A stretch of 51,550 nucleotides of DNA from Ideonella_A sp031398385. Lineage in GTDB: Bacteria > Pseudomonadota > Gammaproteobacteria > Burkholderiales > Burkholderiaceae_C. The position numbers and the translations under genes were made by a program. Numbering within the stretch: the first letter of the stretch is position 1; each line of letters begins with the position of its first letter. A model generated the notes under the pieces. It was not told the origin of the DNA, ran no database searches, and saw only the letters and a program-made list of their open reading frames with translations. Where the stretch lies: assembly GCA_031398385.1 (NCBI GenBank), contig JANNNE010000306.1:1-51550 (forward strand), written 5' to 3'. Of this stretch, positions 1 through 8,057 are shown piece by piece.

Positions 1-97
1 AGCGCAACGAAAGTCCCGTGGTAGCGACCCGGCCAATCGATTGACGGCGGGCGCGTCGGCCTGCATCGTTTGCGGATCTCGCATTGGAGTCCGCACC

Positions 98-736
98 ATG
101 AACCCGACCCGAATCCTCGAAGACCTTCGACGCCAGGTGCCGTCCGACGCGCCCTTGGGCACGCGCTGGAAAATCAGCGCGGTCGTCGCCACGCCGGAAG
201 GCACTCACCAGGTTGCCGCTGCTGCCCGCATCGATTCCCGGGGCCGGCGTCGCGAGCAGTTCTGGTGCGATGGGCTGCGCATGGAGCTGGCTGTATGGTT
301 GCGCCTGACCTGCGCAGAACGCGAGTCCCCGCATGCGAAACAGGTGCGGGCGCAGTGGCTTGCATTTCATCGTCGACCGGAGTCACCGGTTCGATCCGGC
401 CCACCGCTGGCGCAGCCTTTGATGCACGAGATCGCGGTGACGGTTGGCCGGCAGGCATTTACGGCTCGGCCGGCCCGTTTCCCCTGCTTCACCCCCTGCC
501 CCAACCAGGCCCACCCACCGATCACCATCGACAAATCTGGCTTTGATCTGTTCGACGACAGCGGCTGCCTGGGCGGCGGTGCGGTCGAGTCGCACGGAGT
601 GAGGCGGCCACGCATTCCCACCGTGGATGCCGCCGAGGCCTATCTGCTGGCCCGGCACCTGGAAACCCTGGCGGTTCTGAGCGGCGCCAGCGATGACTCG
701 CGCCGCCGATCCGGCCCGACGACCGAGTCCGATTGA
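98..736 (+). CDS. Hypothetical protein, 212 aa
   Basis: I do not recognise the family. The start is placed at the ATG that opens MNPTRILEDLRRQ, because the in-frame residues before it do not look protein-like. The N-terminal half (residues 1-90) alternates hydrophobic and charged residues like a folded domain. The middle holds a Cys/Pro-rich stretch (FPCFTPCPNQAHPP) and the C-terminus is rich in Ser, Arg and Asp, probably disordered. There is no signal peptide or membrane segment. It converges on the alpha-subunit paralogue downstream with a 38-base gap. Codon choice matches the neighbours, which supports a real gene. Confidence 0.55.
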   Translation: MNPTRILEDLRRQVPSDAPLGTRWKISAVVATPEGTHQVAAAARIDSRGRRREQFWCDGLRMELAVWLRLTCAERESPHAKQVRAQWLAFHRRPESPVRSGPPLAQPLMHEIAVTVGRQAFTARPARFPCFTPCPNQAHPPITIDKSGFDLFDDSGCLGGGAVESHGVRRPRIPTVDAAEAYLLARHLETLAVLSGASDDSRRRSGPTTESD

Positions 737-774
737 CGCTGCAACGCTGGCGATTTCAACCGGCGGGCGCTCAG

Positions 775-1800
775 TCAATGCGAGCCGCCACCCGAGGAGC
801 CCGGCGGCCAACTCTGCAAGACCGTGCCAAGCATCAAGCCGCGTGCTGCCAGCGCATCCTTGATCTCGTTCAGGCTTTTGCGACCAAGATTGGGCGTGCG
901 CAGCAGTTGGGTGTCGGTGTGCCGGATCAGATCGCCGATGAGCAGGATGTTCTCGGCCTTCAGGCAGTTGGCGGAGCGCACCGTCAGATCCAGGTCATCG
1001 ACCGGTCGCATCAGACCGGCCTGCTCCAGGTCACGCACGTGTGCATCCGGCGCGGTGTCGACGGACTGGGCCTCGTCACCGCTAATGCCGCCGTTGAGCA
1101 ACGGATCCAATTGCACCGATAGCAGCCGAGCGCCTTGGCGCAACGCCTCGGCGGGGCTGATCGACCCGTCGGTCTCGATGTCCAGCAGCAGCCGGTCGAG
1201 GTCGGTGCGATGTCCGACGCGGGCGCTTTCGACAGCGAAGTTCACACGCCGGACGGGGGAGAACGATGCATCGAGCCGGAGGCACGAACCCCGGTGCGGT
1301 CGCACCCCCGGATCGCCGTGCAGCCGTCCGGGCCGGTAACCGCGACCCGTCTCGATCCTGATCGACAGGTCCAACTGCCCAGGAGCTGAAAGGCAAGCGA
1401 GAACGTGGTCCGGGTTGAGCACCTGCACCGCGCCAGGCCCGAGGATGTCCCCGGCAAGTACTAGCCCGGCGCGTTGGACGCGCAGCGTCAATACCGCCGC
1501 TTCACGATCCGTCATGCGATACACCACGCCTTTCAGATTAAGCATCAGCTGGATCCAGTCTTCGTCGATCCCATCCGGTCGCGAATACTCGTGCATGGAA
1601 GGCGACAAACTCACTTCGGTCGCTGCACACCCCGGCAGCGATGACAGCAGCACGCGACGCAAGGCTGCGCCCAGCGTCGTGCCGAAGCCTCCCGCAAGCG
1701 GTTCGATCGTGATCCGCGCCCGGTGGACGGCAAGCTCTTCCAAGCGCGGCGCGCCGGGCATCACACCATCACGACGCTGATTCGATTGACTGACGATCAT
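775..1800 (-). CDS. rpoA2: RNA polymerase alpha subunit paralogue (second, divergent RpoA)
   Basis: Full-length alpha subunit of 341 aa; E. coli RpoA has 329. The N-terminal assembly domain is recognisable by GAALRRVLLSSLPGCAATEV, the HEYS segment, LNLKGV, and the block around SPVRRVNFAVESARV. The C-terminal domain keeps LTVRSANCLKAENI and TPNLGRKSLNEIK. These include the counterparts of E. coli R265, N268, C269, K271, G296, K298, S299 and E302, which contact UP-element DNA. The wording resembles betaproteobacterial RpoA more than the E. coli protein, so a lineage-internal duplication is likely. The linker and the segment after GRGY are strongly diverged. Housekeeping rpoA normally lies between rpsD and rplQ; this copy stands alone behind tRNA-Val. 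The ATG follows AAGGGAG at good spacing. Family is certain; a role as an alternative alpha subunit is inference. Confidence 0.92.
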   Translation of the reverse strand: MIVSQSNQRRDGVMPGAPRLEELAVHRARITIEPLAGGFGTTLGAALRRVLLSSLPGCAATEVSLSPSMHEYSRPDGIDEDWIQLMLNLKGVVYRMTDREAAVLTLRVQRAGLVLAGDILGPGAVQVLNPDHVLACLSAPGQLDLSIRIETGRGYRPGRLHGDPGVRPHRGSCLRLDASFSPVRRVNFAVESARVGHRTDLDRLLLDIETDGSISPAEALRQGARLLSVQLDPLLNGGISGDEAQSVDTAPDAHVRDLEQAGLMRPVDDLDLTVRSANCLKAENILLIGDLIRHTDTQLLRTPNLGRKSLNEIKDALAARGLMLGTVLQSWPPGSSGGGSH

Positions 1801-1832
1801 GCTGTTCTCCCTTGGGTTGACCGTACAAACGA

Positions 1833-1884
1833 CGATCGCACCGGCGTGCCGCGGAACTGGGTCCGGAGCAAGACGGTGCGATCG
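1833..1884 (-). repeat. 11-bp perfect inverted repeat in the leader of the alpha paralogue
   Basis: CGATCGCACCG (1833-1843) and its exact complement CGGTGCGATCG (1874-1884) are separated by 30 bases. If the candidate promoter is right, the far arm sits almost at the 5' end of the mRNA. The transcript would then start with a long-looped hairpin. This could stabilise the message or bind a regulator; the role is unknown. Confidence 0.5.
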
Positions 1885-1892
1885 AGGTCAGG

Positions 1893-1921
1893 ACGATCCC
1901 AGCGGCGCGCGTCGATGTCAA
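1893..1921 (-). promoter_or_regulatory. Candidate sigma-70 promoter of the alpha-subunit paralogue
   Basis: Read on the minus strand there is a perfect TTGACA (1921-1916), a 17-base spacer and GATCGT (1898-1893). The -35 is consensus; the -10 is weak, with three of six matches. It lies about 90 bases before the start codon, in the only intergenic gap upstream of the gene. The start point would fall near 1886. Confidence 0.45.
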
Positions 1922-2019
1922 TCGCTGGCGTCGTCGACCGGCAACGCAGCCTGTTGACAGGAAGCGAAAAAGGGGCCAAGGGGCACTGCAGCGCCAGCCA
2001 GACAGGAGTCGCACAGCGA

Positions 2020-2054
2020 TAAAAAAGGCACTTGGCGTTTTCGCCAAGTGCCTT
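2020..2054 (-). terminator. Rho-independent terminator of tRNA-Val
   Basis: The stem AAGGCACTTGGCG / CGCCAAGTGCCTT (13 bp, arms at 2054-2042 and 2037-2025) encloses a four-base loop. On the minus strand it is followed by a run of T. It lies 18 bases beyond the encoded CCA of tRNA-Val. It should also separate the tRNA from the alpha paralogue downstream. Confidence 0.9.
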
Positions 2055-2071
2055 GATTTCCCTACCAATTC

Positions 2072-2148
2072 TGGTAGGCGCGAGAGGACTCGAACCTCCG
2101 ACCCCCACCATGTCAAGGTGGTGCTCTAACCAGCTGAGCTACGCGCCT
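2072..2148 (-). tRNA. tRNA-Val (anticodon GAC)
   Basis: The 77-nt cloverleaf has acceptor AGGCGCG paired with CGCGCCT and discriminator A. It has an encoded CCA, a D-arm GCTC/GAGC, and an anticodon stem CCACC/GGTGG around loop TTGACAT. The T-arm is GGAGG TTCGAGT CCTCT. The anticodon is GAC (Val, GUC codons). The middle of the molecule is nearly the same as E. coli tRNA-Val(GAC). It lies between relA and the extra alpha subunit, all on the minus strand. Confidence 0.96.
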
Positions 2149-2158
2149 GGAGCCTCTC

Positions 2159-2164
2159 AGTATA
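2159..2164 (-). promoter_or_regulatory. Possible -10 box for tRNA-Val
   Basis: TATACT on the minus strand lies ten bases before the tRNA 5' end, in the gap between relA and the tRNA. No convincing -35 is seen at 17 bp. The tRNA may therefore also be cut out of read-through from relA. Confidence 0.35.
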
Positions 2165-2216
2165 CATCTTTTCGGGCCCTGCCTGCCTCGTGCTTTGGAC
2201 GCCCAGGCACCCTCGA

Positions 2217-4487
2217 TCACCGCCTGCGCGCCTGTCTGACGCCGGAGATCCGGGCCACTTCCGCCAGCACCTTGGGCAAGCGTTCGGTATCGCCGACTTC
2301 GATCGTGAAGGTCATCCAGGCGGTGCCGCCGGCCGGCCCCTTGACCGACTGGGTATGTACCGCGCTGACGTTCATCTTCTCTTTCGCGAACAGCTCGGTC
2401 ACATCGCGCAGCAAGCCTTGTCGGTCGACCGCTTCGACTCGCACATCGACCGGGTAGAGCCGTTCCTGGCCGTCTTTGGTCTTCTTGCGGTCCTTGCGGC
2501 CCCAGGTCACCGTGATCACGCGTTCCGGTGCCCGCGCCATCATGTCGCGGAAGTTGCTGCAATCGAGGCGGTGGATCGCGACGCCGCGGCCGCGGGTCAC
2601 ATAACCGCCGATCGCGTCCGGCGGCGCCGGGCGGCAGCAGCGTGACAGGCTGGTCATCAACGATTCGACGCCGACCACCAGCACGCCGCTGCCCTGCGGC
2701 GCCTCGCCGGTGCCGAGCCACGGGCGCTTCGATGCAATGACTTCGTCCGCGCTCGGCGGCGGCTCGCTGGGGCGCAGCAGGTTTTCAATGTTGCGCAACG
2801 CAAACTCGTCCTTGCCGATCACCTCGAACAAGGCGTCCGCCGTACGAAAGCCCAGTTGATGCGCCAGGTCGCCGAGCTTCAGCGCGGTCTTGCCTTCGCG
2901 CTGCAGCAGTTTCTCCACCGATTCGCGACCCCGCGCGACGGTCTGCGCCTGCTGCAGCGAGTTGAACCAGCTGCGCACCTTGGCACGTGCGCGCGGGCTG
3001 TGCAGGTAGCCCAGTTCGGCATTCAGCCAGTCGAGCGACGGTCCGCCACCGCGGGTGCTGATCACCTCGACCGTCTGCCCGCTTTGCAACGGCGTATTCA
3101 GCGGCACCATCGCGCCGTCGACCTTGGCGCCGCGGCATCGATGGCCAAGGCTGGTGTGCAAGGCATACGCAAAATCTAATGGCGTGGCGCCGCTGGGAAG
3201 GTCGATCACCGCCGCCTGCGGCGTGAACACATAGATCCGCGGATCGGCGATCGCAGCCTTGGCCGCAGCGCCCTCGTCGGAGGCGTTGCCGTTGGATGCG
3301 CTGAGCTCGCGTTCCCAGGCCAGCAGCTCACGCAAGACCGCCTTGCGGGCTTCGGCCAACTGGGCGTCGTTTTCGGCCACCGCACTGGCACCGCCATACG
3401 CGCGTGTGCCCGCTTCCTTGTATGCCCAGTGCGAGGCAATGCCGTGTTCGGCGTGGGCATGCATGACGGCGGTGCGGATCTGCACCTCGAATGCGCGGCC
3501 AGCATCGTCGAGCACCACCGTATGCAAGGACTGGTAGCCGTTGGGCTTCGGCCGGGCGATGTAGTCATCGAATTCGGACTCGACCGCGCCGTAACGTCCA
3601 TGCACCCGGCTCAGCGCGGCATAACAGTCCGCCACTTGCCCGACCAGCACACGGGTCGCGCGAAGGTCGAAGACGTGATCGATGTCGAGCGCCTTGCCCT
3701 GCATCTTCTTCCAGATGCTGTACAGGTGTTTCGGTCGGCCCTGCACGTCGGCGCTCAGGCCCTGGCCGTTCAGCAACTCGGCCAGTTCGCAACGAAAGCG
3801 CTCGACGCTGCGTTCACGCTCGATCCGGCGCTCGTCGAGCAGACGCGCCACCGCGCGGTAGTCGTCGGGCTGCAGGAAGCGAAACGCCAGATCTTCGAGC
3901 TCCCACTTGATCTGCCAGATGCCCAGCCGGTTGGCCAAAGGCGCGAACACCTGCATCGACTCGCGCGCCAGGTCGGCCGGACAGCCGAGCTTGTTTGCGG
4001 CATAGAAGCGCAGGGTCTGCAGGCGCGACGCCAGCCGCAGCAGCACGACCCGAAGGTCCTGCGAAAACGCCAGCAGCATCTTGCGCACGCGTTCAGTCTG
4101 ACGGGCGTGGTGTTCGGCACCGAGCTGGGCCGAGCGCGCAGCGCGCTGGATCTCGACCAGCTTGCGGGTGTGCATCACCAGGCTGGCGTGCGACGGACCG
4201 AACGTCTTGCTCACGACATCTTCGGGCCGCTGCAGAAAATCGCCGGCATACACCAGATAGGCGGCGGCGCGCATCGACGGCGCGGCGCCGATGGCCTCGA
4301 GAATCGTGGCCACCCCATCGGCGTGCGCGAGGGTGGCTTCGCCGGTATCGAGCACCTGTCCGGCCAGCAACGGCTCAGCGAAGTCTCGCGCGCGCTGCAA
4401 TTCGCCAGCGGCGTCTGCGGGATGATCGTCGGTCAGCGCAACGATCGCGGCAGCGGCGGGATCGGTGACCGGGTCGCGGGTTTTCAT
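2217..4487 (-). CDS. relA: GTP pyrophosphokinase RelA, (p)ppGpp synthetase I
   Basis: Makes the alarmone (p)ppGpp from ATP and GTP/GDP on stalled ribosomes. The 756-aa protein has the long RelA/SpoT layout. It begins with an N-terminal HD-like region (about 35-180) in which the catalytic His-Asp pair of hydrolases is missing (VYAGDFLQRPEDVV). Next comes the synthetase domain (about 220-350) with RPKHLYSIWKKMQ and EFDDYIARPKPNGYQSLHT. A TGS domain follows (about 415-475, IYVFTPQAAVIDLPSGATPLDFAYALHTSLG), and a C-terminal ACT domain includes DRQGLLRDVTELFAKEKMNV. EFDD is the ExDD form of monofunctional synthetases; bifunctional Rel/SpoT proteins have RxKD. The start is the ATG ten bases after the hydrolase stop, preceded by GAGAG. 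It probably shares a transcript with the hydrolase. Confidence 0.95.
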   Translation of the reverse strand: MKTRDPVTDPAAAAIVALTDDHPADAAGELQRARDFAEPLLAGQVLDTGEATLAHADGVATILEAIGAAPSMRAAAYLVYAGDFLQRPEDVVSKTFGPSHASLVMHTRKLVEIQRAARSAQLGAEHHARQTERVRKMLLAFSQDLRVVLLRLASRLQTLRFYAANKLGCPADLARESMQVFAPLANRLGIWQIKWELEDLAFRFLQPDDYRAVARLLDERRIERERSVERFRCELAELLNGQGLSADVQGRPKHLYSIWKKMQGKALDIDHVFDLRATRVLVGQVADCYAALSRVHGRYGAVESEFDDYIARPKPNGYQSLHTVVLDDAGRAFEVQIRTAVMHAHAEHGIASHWAYKEAGTRAYGGASAVAENDAQLAEARKAVLRELLAWERELSASNGNASDEGAAAKAAIADPRIYVFTPQAAVIDLPSGATPLDFAYALHTSLGHRCRGAKVDGAMVPLNTPLQSGQTVEVISTRGGGPSLDWLNAELGYLHSPRARAKVRSWFNSLQQAQTVARGRESVEKLLQREGKTALKLGDLAHQLGFRTADALFEVIGKDEFALRNIENLLRPSEPPPSADEVIASKRPWLGTGEAPQGSGVLVVGVESLMTSLSRCCRPAPPDAIGGYVTRGRGVAIHRLDCSNFRDMMARAPERVITVTWGRKDRKKTKDGQERLYPVDVRVEAVDRQGLLRDVTELFAKEKMNVSAVHTQSVKGPAGGTAWMTFTIEVGDTERLPKVLAEVARISGVRQARRR

Positions 4488-4497
4488 CGAGCTCTCG

Positions 4498-5394
4498 TCA
4501 GCGCAGCAGAAACTCCCGCACGCGCTCGATCTGATCCGGCTGCACCAGCATCGGCGCGTGGCCCACGCCGGCAAATTCGTGCAGTTCGGCCATCGGGCCG
4601 CGCGCGGTCATCGCTTGTGCGGTTTCTCGGGTCAGCAGGTCGGAATCGGCGCCACGCAGCAACAGGGTCGGACAGCGCAATGCGTCGTAGGCCTGCCACA
4701 ACAAGGCCTCGCCCGCCGCGGCATGGTCGGGCGTGATGGCCTTGAACGGCACCGCGATGGATGGGTCGTAGTGGGGTGCCCAGGCCGGCTGACCATCCGC
4801 ACCGGTGATCGGCTTGAGCATCGGTCGGGTCAATTCCAGCCATTGCTCCCGGCTGTGCGGACCGAAGCCTTCGGAGATGCTCAGCAGGTAGTCGGCGGCG
4901 GCTTCGATGCTGGGCCACTGCATCGGCAGGCCAAGGTAGCTGCCGATGCGTTGCAGCGCCTGCGCACTGATCGCCGGGCCGACGTCGTTCAACACCAGCC
5001 GCTCGATCGGCGACTGCTTCAGCGACGCCAGGCCCAGGCCGATCAGCCCGCCCATCGAGGTGCCGACCCAATGCACGGTCTGTGCATTCAGCCGCGCCAG
5101 CAGCGTCACCATGTCGGCCACATACGCGCTGATCTGGTAACCCAGGGGATTGGCCAGGAAATCGGAGCGTCCGCGCCCGACCACATCGGGGCAGACCACA
5201 CGGTACGAATCCTGCAGCGCTTGCGCGAGCCGGTCGAAATCGCGTCCTTGCCGCGACAGGCCATGCACGCAGACCAGGACACGCGGATTGTCGATGGCGC
5301 CCCATTCCCAGTAGGCCATGCGGTGCAGCCCACTGGTGTCGAGGCATGTCACATGGTGCAGACGCGGTTCGGTCGTGGTGGCTGCGGTATTCAT
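4498..5394 (-). CDS. Alpha/beta-fold hydrolase
   Basis: Soluble hydrolase of 298 aa with the full fold signature. It has an oxyanion-hole strand VLVCVHGLSRQGRDFD near residue 45, and a nucleophile elbow GTSMGG with Ser near 111. An acid Asp follows strand TLLLRGADSDLL, and the catalytic His is in GVGHAPML near the C-terminus. There is no signal peptide. The substrate cannot be read from the sequence; close family members include esterases and C-C hydrolases. It is upstream of relA on the same strand with an 11-base gap, and divergent from bdhA. Confidence 0.85.
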   Translation of the reverse strand: MNTAATTTEPRLHHVTCLDTSGLHRMAYWEWGAIDNPRVLVCVHGLSRQGRDFDRLAQALQDSYRVVCPDVVGRGRSDFLANPLGYQISAYVADMVTLLARLNAQTVHWVGTSMGGLIGLGLASLKQSPIERLVLNDVGPAISAQALQRIGSYLGLPMQWPSIEAAADYLLSISEGFGPHSREQWLELTRPMLKPITGADGQPAWAPHYDPSIAVPFKAITPDHAAAGEALLWQAYDALRCPTLLLRGADSDLLTRETAQAMTARGPMAELHEFAGVGHAPMLVQPDQIERVREFLLR

Positions 5395-5498
5395 GGCTGA
5401 GCTCGGGCCGTTGAGGTTTGGTGTGATTGCTGCGCGGACCGGATGCGCCAGGGCAACTGTCTTCTATGATCAATGCTAACAATCATCGGGAGTTCTCC

Positions 5499-6269
5499 AT
5501 GCTCAAAGGAAAAACGGCGCTGGTCACCGGCTCGACCAGCGGAATCGGTCTTGGCATGGCGGTCTGCCTCGCGCGACAAGGCGCAAATGTGGTGTTGAAC
5601 GGATTCGGCGAGATCGAGGGCGCACAGGCCCAGGTCCGCGAACTGGGCACCGAGGTCGGCTACCACGGCGCCGACATGAGCAAGCCAGACGAGATCGCCG
5701 AGATGATGGCTTATGCCGACAAGGCGTTCGGTGGGGTCGACATCCTGGTCAACAACGCCGGCATCCAGCATGTCGCCTCGATCGAGGATTTCCCGCCGGC
5801 GCGCTGGGACGCGATCATCGCGATCAACCTCAGCTCGAATTTCCATACGATGCGGCTGGCGATCCCAGCGATGCGCAAGAAAAACTGGGGCCGGATCCTG
5901 AACGTGGCCTCGGCACACGGACTGGTGGCGTCGGCGCAGAAATCGGCCTATGTGGCGGCCAAGCATGCGGTGGTCGGACTGACCAAATCGATTGCGCTGG
6001 AAACCGCGACCACCGGCATCACCGTGAATGCGATCTGCCCTGGGTGGGTGCTGACGCCGCTGGTGCAGAAGCAGATCGACGCACGCGCCGCAGCCGAGAA
6101 CATCAGCGACGCCGAAGCCAAGAAGAACCTGCTGGCCGAGAAGCAGCCCTCACTGCAATTCACAACCCCCGAGCAACTCGGCGAACTGGCGGTGTTCCTG
6201 TGTTCACCGGCGGCCGACAACGTACGCGGGGTGGCCTGGGCGATGGATGGCGGCTGGACCGCGCAGTAA
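5499..6269 (+). CDS. bdhA: (R)-3-hydroxybutyrate dehydrogenase (SDR family)
   Basis: NAD-dependent oxidation of (R)-3-hydroxybutyrate to acetoacetate, the last step in using polyhydroxybutyrate stores. The protein has 256 aa, typical of the family. It shows the Rossmann motif TGSTSGIG at 10-17, NNAG near 88, a catalytic Ser in NVASAHGL, YVAAK for Tyr and Lys, and the C-terminal MDGGWTAQ found in 3-HBDH proteins. The long insert KKNLLAEKQPS before the C-terminus is also typical of this subgroup. The chosen ATG follows GGGAG at six bases; upstream in-frame ATGs have no ribosome site. The gene stands alone and is divergent from the hydrolase. Confidence 0.93.
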   Translation: MLKGKTALVTGSTSGIGLGMAVCLARQGANVVLNGFGEIEGAQAQVRELGTEVGYHGADMSKPDEIAEMMAYADKAFGGVDILVNNAGIQHVASIEDFPPARWDAIIAINLSSNFHTMRLAIPAMRKKNWGRILNVASAHGLVASAQKSAYVAAKHAVVGLTKSIALETATTGITVNAICPGWVLTPLVQKQIDARAAAENISDAEAKKNLLAEKQPSLQFTTPEQLGELAVFLCSPAADNVRGVAWAMDGGWTAQ

Positions 6270-6302
6270 TCGCGATCGAATCCTGATCAGGCACGTGAAT
6301 TC

Positions 6303-6396
6303 TGTGGGAGCGCCTTAAGGCGCGAAGCGGCGGCGGCGAGGCCACGTCGCATCGGATGGCGCTCCAAGAAACATCGCGCCTGAAGGCGCTCCCACA
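6303..6396. repeat. REP-like inverted pair, locus 1
   Basis: TGTGGGAGCGCCTTAAGGCGCG (from 6303) and its near complement ending CGCTCCCACA (6373-6396) face each other in the gap between bdhA and the convergent SIMPL gene. Each arm is itself a small hairpin (GCGCCTTNAGGCGC). The same element recurs near 16.4 and 37.4 kb. Confidence 0.85.
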
Positions 6397-6427
6397 AAAA
6401 AAGGTGCGGCCACGGTGTTGCAGATCG

Positions 6428-7162
6428 CTATTTCAACAACTGCACCGACCCGTTCACCGACACCGTGACGGTCGCCTTGCCGGCCTCGACCGGCAGCGCT
6501 TCATCCGACGCTTTTGACATCGCCATGGCCCGCATCTGCGGCGCATATTCGCGCGGCGGCATGTTGGCTGAAATGTTCACTTCGCGGATCACGTAGCTGC
6601 TGAAACCGAACAGCTTGGCGGCCTCGCCGGCCTGGCTGCGATAGTTGGACACCGCTTCGGCAGTCACGCTCGATTCGGCCTTCTGGCGCTGCTCGCGGGA
6701 CAGGCTGTACGACACGCGGGCAATGCTCAGCGTCGTGATCCGACCGGTCAGCTGGGCGATCGCCGCCATGTCCCGGCCTTCGATGATCAGCTCGGTGCTG
6801 CCTTGCCAGCCGTTGGTCTGCCCCTTGGCCGTATACCGCGGCGAGAGCGAAAAATTGCCCGCCTGCAATTCGACCTGACCCGGCTTGGCGAGCTTGCGCG
6901 CCTCCTGAAGCGCCGCATCCAGTGCCTGCTTCAACGCGGTCTGGATGCTTCCGGCCTCGCTGCCTTCGCGCTGCGTCGACAGCGTCACGCTGATCCAGTC
7001 CTTCGCCACATCGGTACTGGCGCTGGCCGACAGGTTCACGACGCCTTGTGGCGGCGGCGTTTCAGCCCGCACCGGGCTGGCAGAAAAGACGGCCAGCAGC
7101 AGGCTGCCTGCAACGATTTTGGCGATCACTGTATAGCGATATGAATGGTTTGTCTTGTGCAT
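6428..7162 (-). CDS. SIMPL-domain (DUF541) periplasmic protein
   Basis: A 244-aa protein with a signal peptide ending near PVRAETPP. It then has a single SIMPL/DUF541 domain, recognised by the start VVNLSASASTDVAKDWISVTL. Further marks are the pattern LKQALDAALQEARK, the sequence LSPRYTAKGQTNGWQGSTEL, and a C-terminal ATVTVSVNGSVQL strand. The family (YggE-like) is periplasmic and tied to oxidative or envelope stress, but no biochemical activity is agreed. It is divergent from ompR across 160 bases, so the two may share a regulatory region. Confidence 0.85.
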   Translation of the reverse strand: MHKTNHSYRYTVIAKIVAGSLLLAVFSASPVRAETPPPQGVVNLSASASTDVAKDWISVTLSTQREGSEAGSIQTALKQALDAALQEARKLAKPGQVELQAGNFSLSPRYTAKGQTNGWQGSTELIIEGRDMAAIAQLTGRITTLSIARVSYSLSREQRQKAESSVTAEAVSNYRSQAGEAAKLFGFSSYVIREVNISANMPPREYAPQMRAMAMSKASDEALPVEAGKATVTVSVNGSVQLLK

Positions 7163-7322
7163 GAAATCGGTCTTTCGGAGAGTTTGCTGTAGGAGTTGGA
7201 GAGAGTTCGGGCGCCGAAGCTCCGTCGATTTTCGAAGAGTTGTAACAGATGGTCAGATCAAGCCGATACAGCCGTTTTCGCTGCGCAGAATCGGGCCTGT
7301 TACATATTCAGGATGAGGTCGT

Positions 7323-8057
7323 ATGTCCACAGTTCCCGCCAATCGAGTCGACCGCATCGTCATCGTTGATGACGATGCCCGCATCCGTGATTTGCTGCGC
7401 CGGTATCTTTCCCAGGAGGGATTCGACGTCCTGCTGGCAGAAGACGCCCGTGCACTGAATCGGCTGCTGACCCGTGAAACCATTGATCTGATCGTGCTCG
7501 ATCTGATGCTGCCCGGTGAAGACGGCTTGTCGATCTGTCGCCGATTGCGCGCCGCCAACGATCGAACCCCGATCATCATGCTCACCGCCAAGGTCGAGGA
7601 TGTCGATCGGATCGTCGGACTCGAAGTCGGCGCCGACGACTATCTTCCGAAACCCTTCAACCCGCGCGAACTGCTGGCGCGCATTCACGCGGTGCTGCGA
7701 CGCCGGCCAGCCCTCGAGGCGCCGGGTGCGCCGTCGAAGGATGCGATGACGGTCACCTTCGGTCCGTTCGAGTTCGACCTGGCCCTGCGTCGCCTCTCGA
7801 AGGATGGCGAGGTGCTGGCGTTGACGACCGGTGAGTTCTCGATGCTGAAGGCGCTGGTACGGCACCCGCGGCAGCCGCTGTCGCGCGACAAGCTCGCCCA
7901 ACTGGCGCGCGGCCGCGAGTTCGAGCCCTTCGATCGCAGCCTGGATGTGCAGGTGTCGCGGCTGCGCAAGATGATCGAACCCGATCCAGCCCAGCCGCGT
8001 TATATCCAGACTGTCTGGGGCGTTGGTTATGTCTTTGTTCCAGACGGTGTCGCCTGA
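7323..8057 (+). CDS. ompR: Response regulator, OmpR family
   Basis: A 244-aa regulator. The receiver domain (about 10-125) has acidic pocket VDDDAR, phospho-acceptor Asp in VLDLMLPGEDG, Thr in MLTAK and Lys in LPKPFNPREL. A winged-helix DNA-binding domain follows (about 145-240; EFSMLKALVRHPRQPLSRDKLAQLARG and RLRKMIEPDPAQPRYIQTVWGVGYVF). It is very close in wording to betaproteobacterial OmpR/RisA. The start ATG is preceded by AGGATGAGG. It is translationally coupled to the kinase, whose ATG lies 29 bases inside this gene. It likely controls envelope or osmotic genes; the regulon cannot be read here. Confidence 0.93.
   Translation: MSTVPANRVDRIVIVDDDARIRDLLRRYLSQEGFDVLLAEDARALNRLLTRETIDLIVLDLMLPGEDGLSICRRLRAANDRTPIIMLTAKVEDVDRIVGLEVGADDYLPKPFNPRELLARIHAVLRRRPALEAPGAPSKDAMTVTFGPFEFDLALRRLSKDGEVLALTTGEFSMLKALVRHPRQPLSRDKLAQLARGREFEPFDRSLDVQVSRLRKMIEPDPAQPRYIQTVWGVGYVFVPDGVA

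Noticed and set aside
3429..4736. Long open frame (435 aa) on the plus strand across relA
   Set aside because: Antisense to a certain gene; composition reflects the high third-position GC of relA and no family features are seen.
5465..5470. TATGAT as -10 box of bdhA
   Set aside because: No -35 match at any acceptable spacing.
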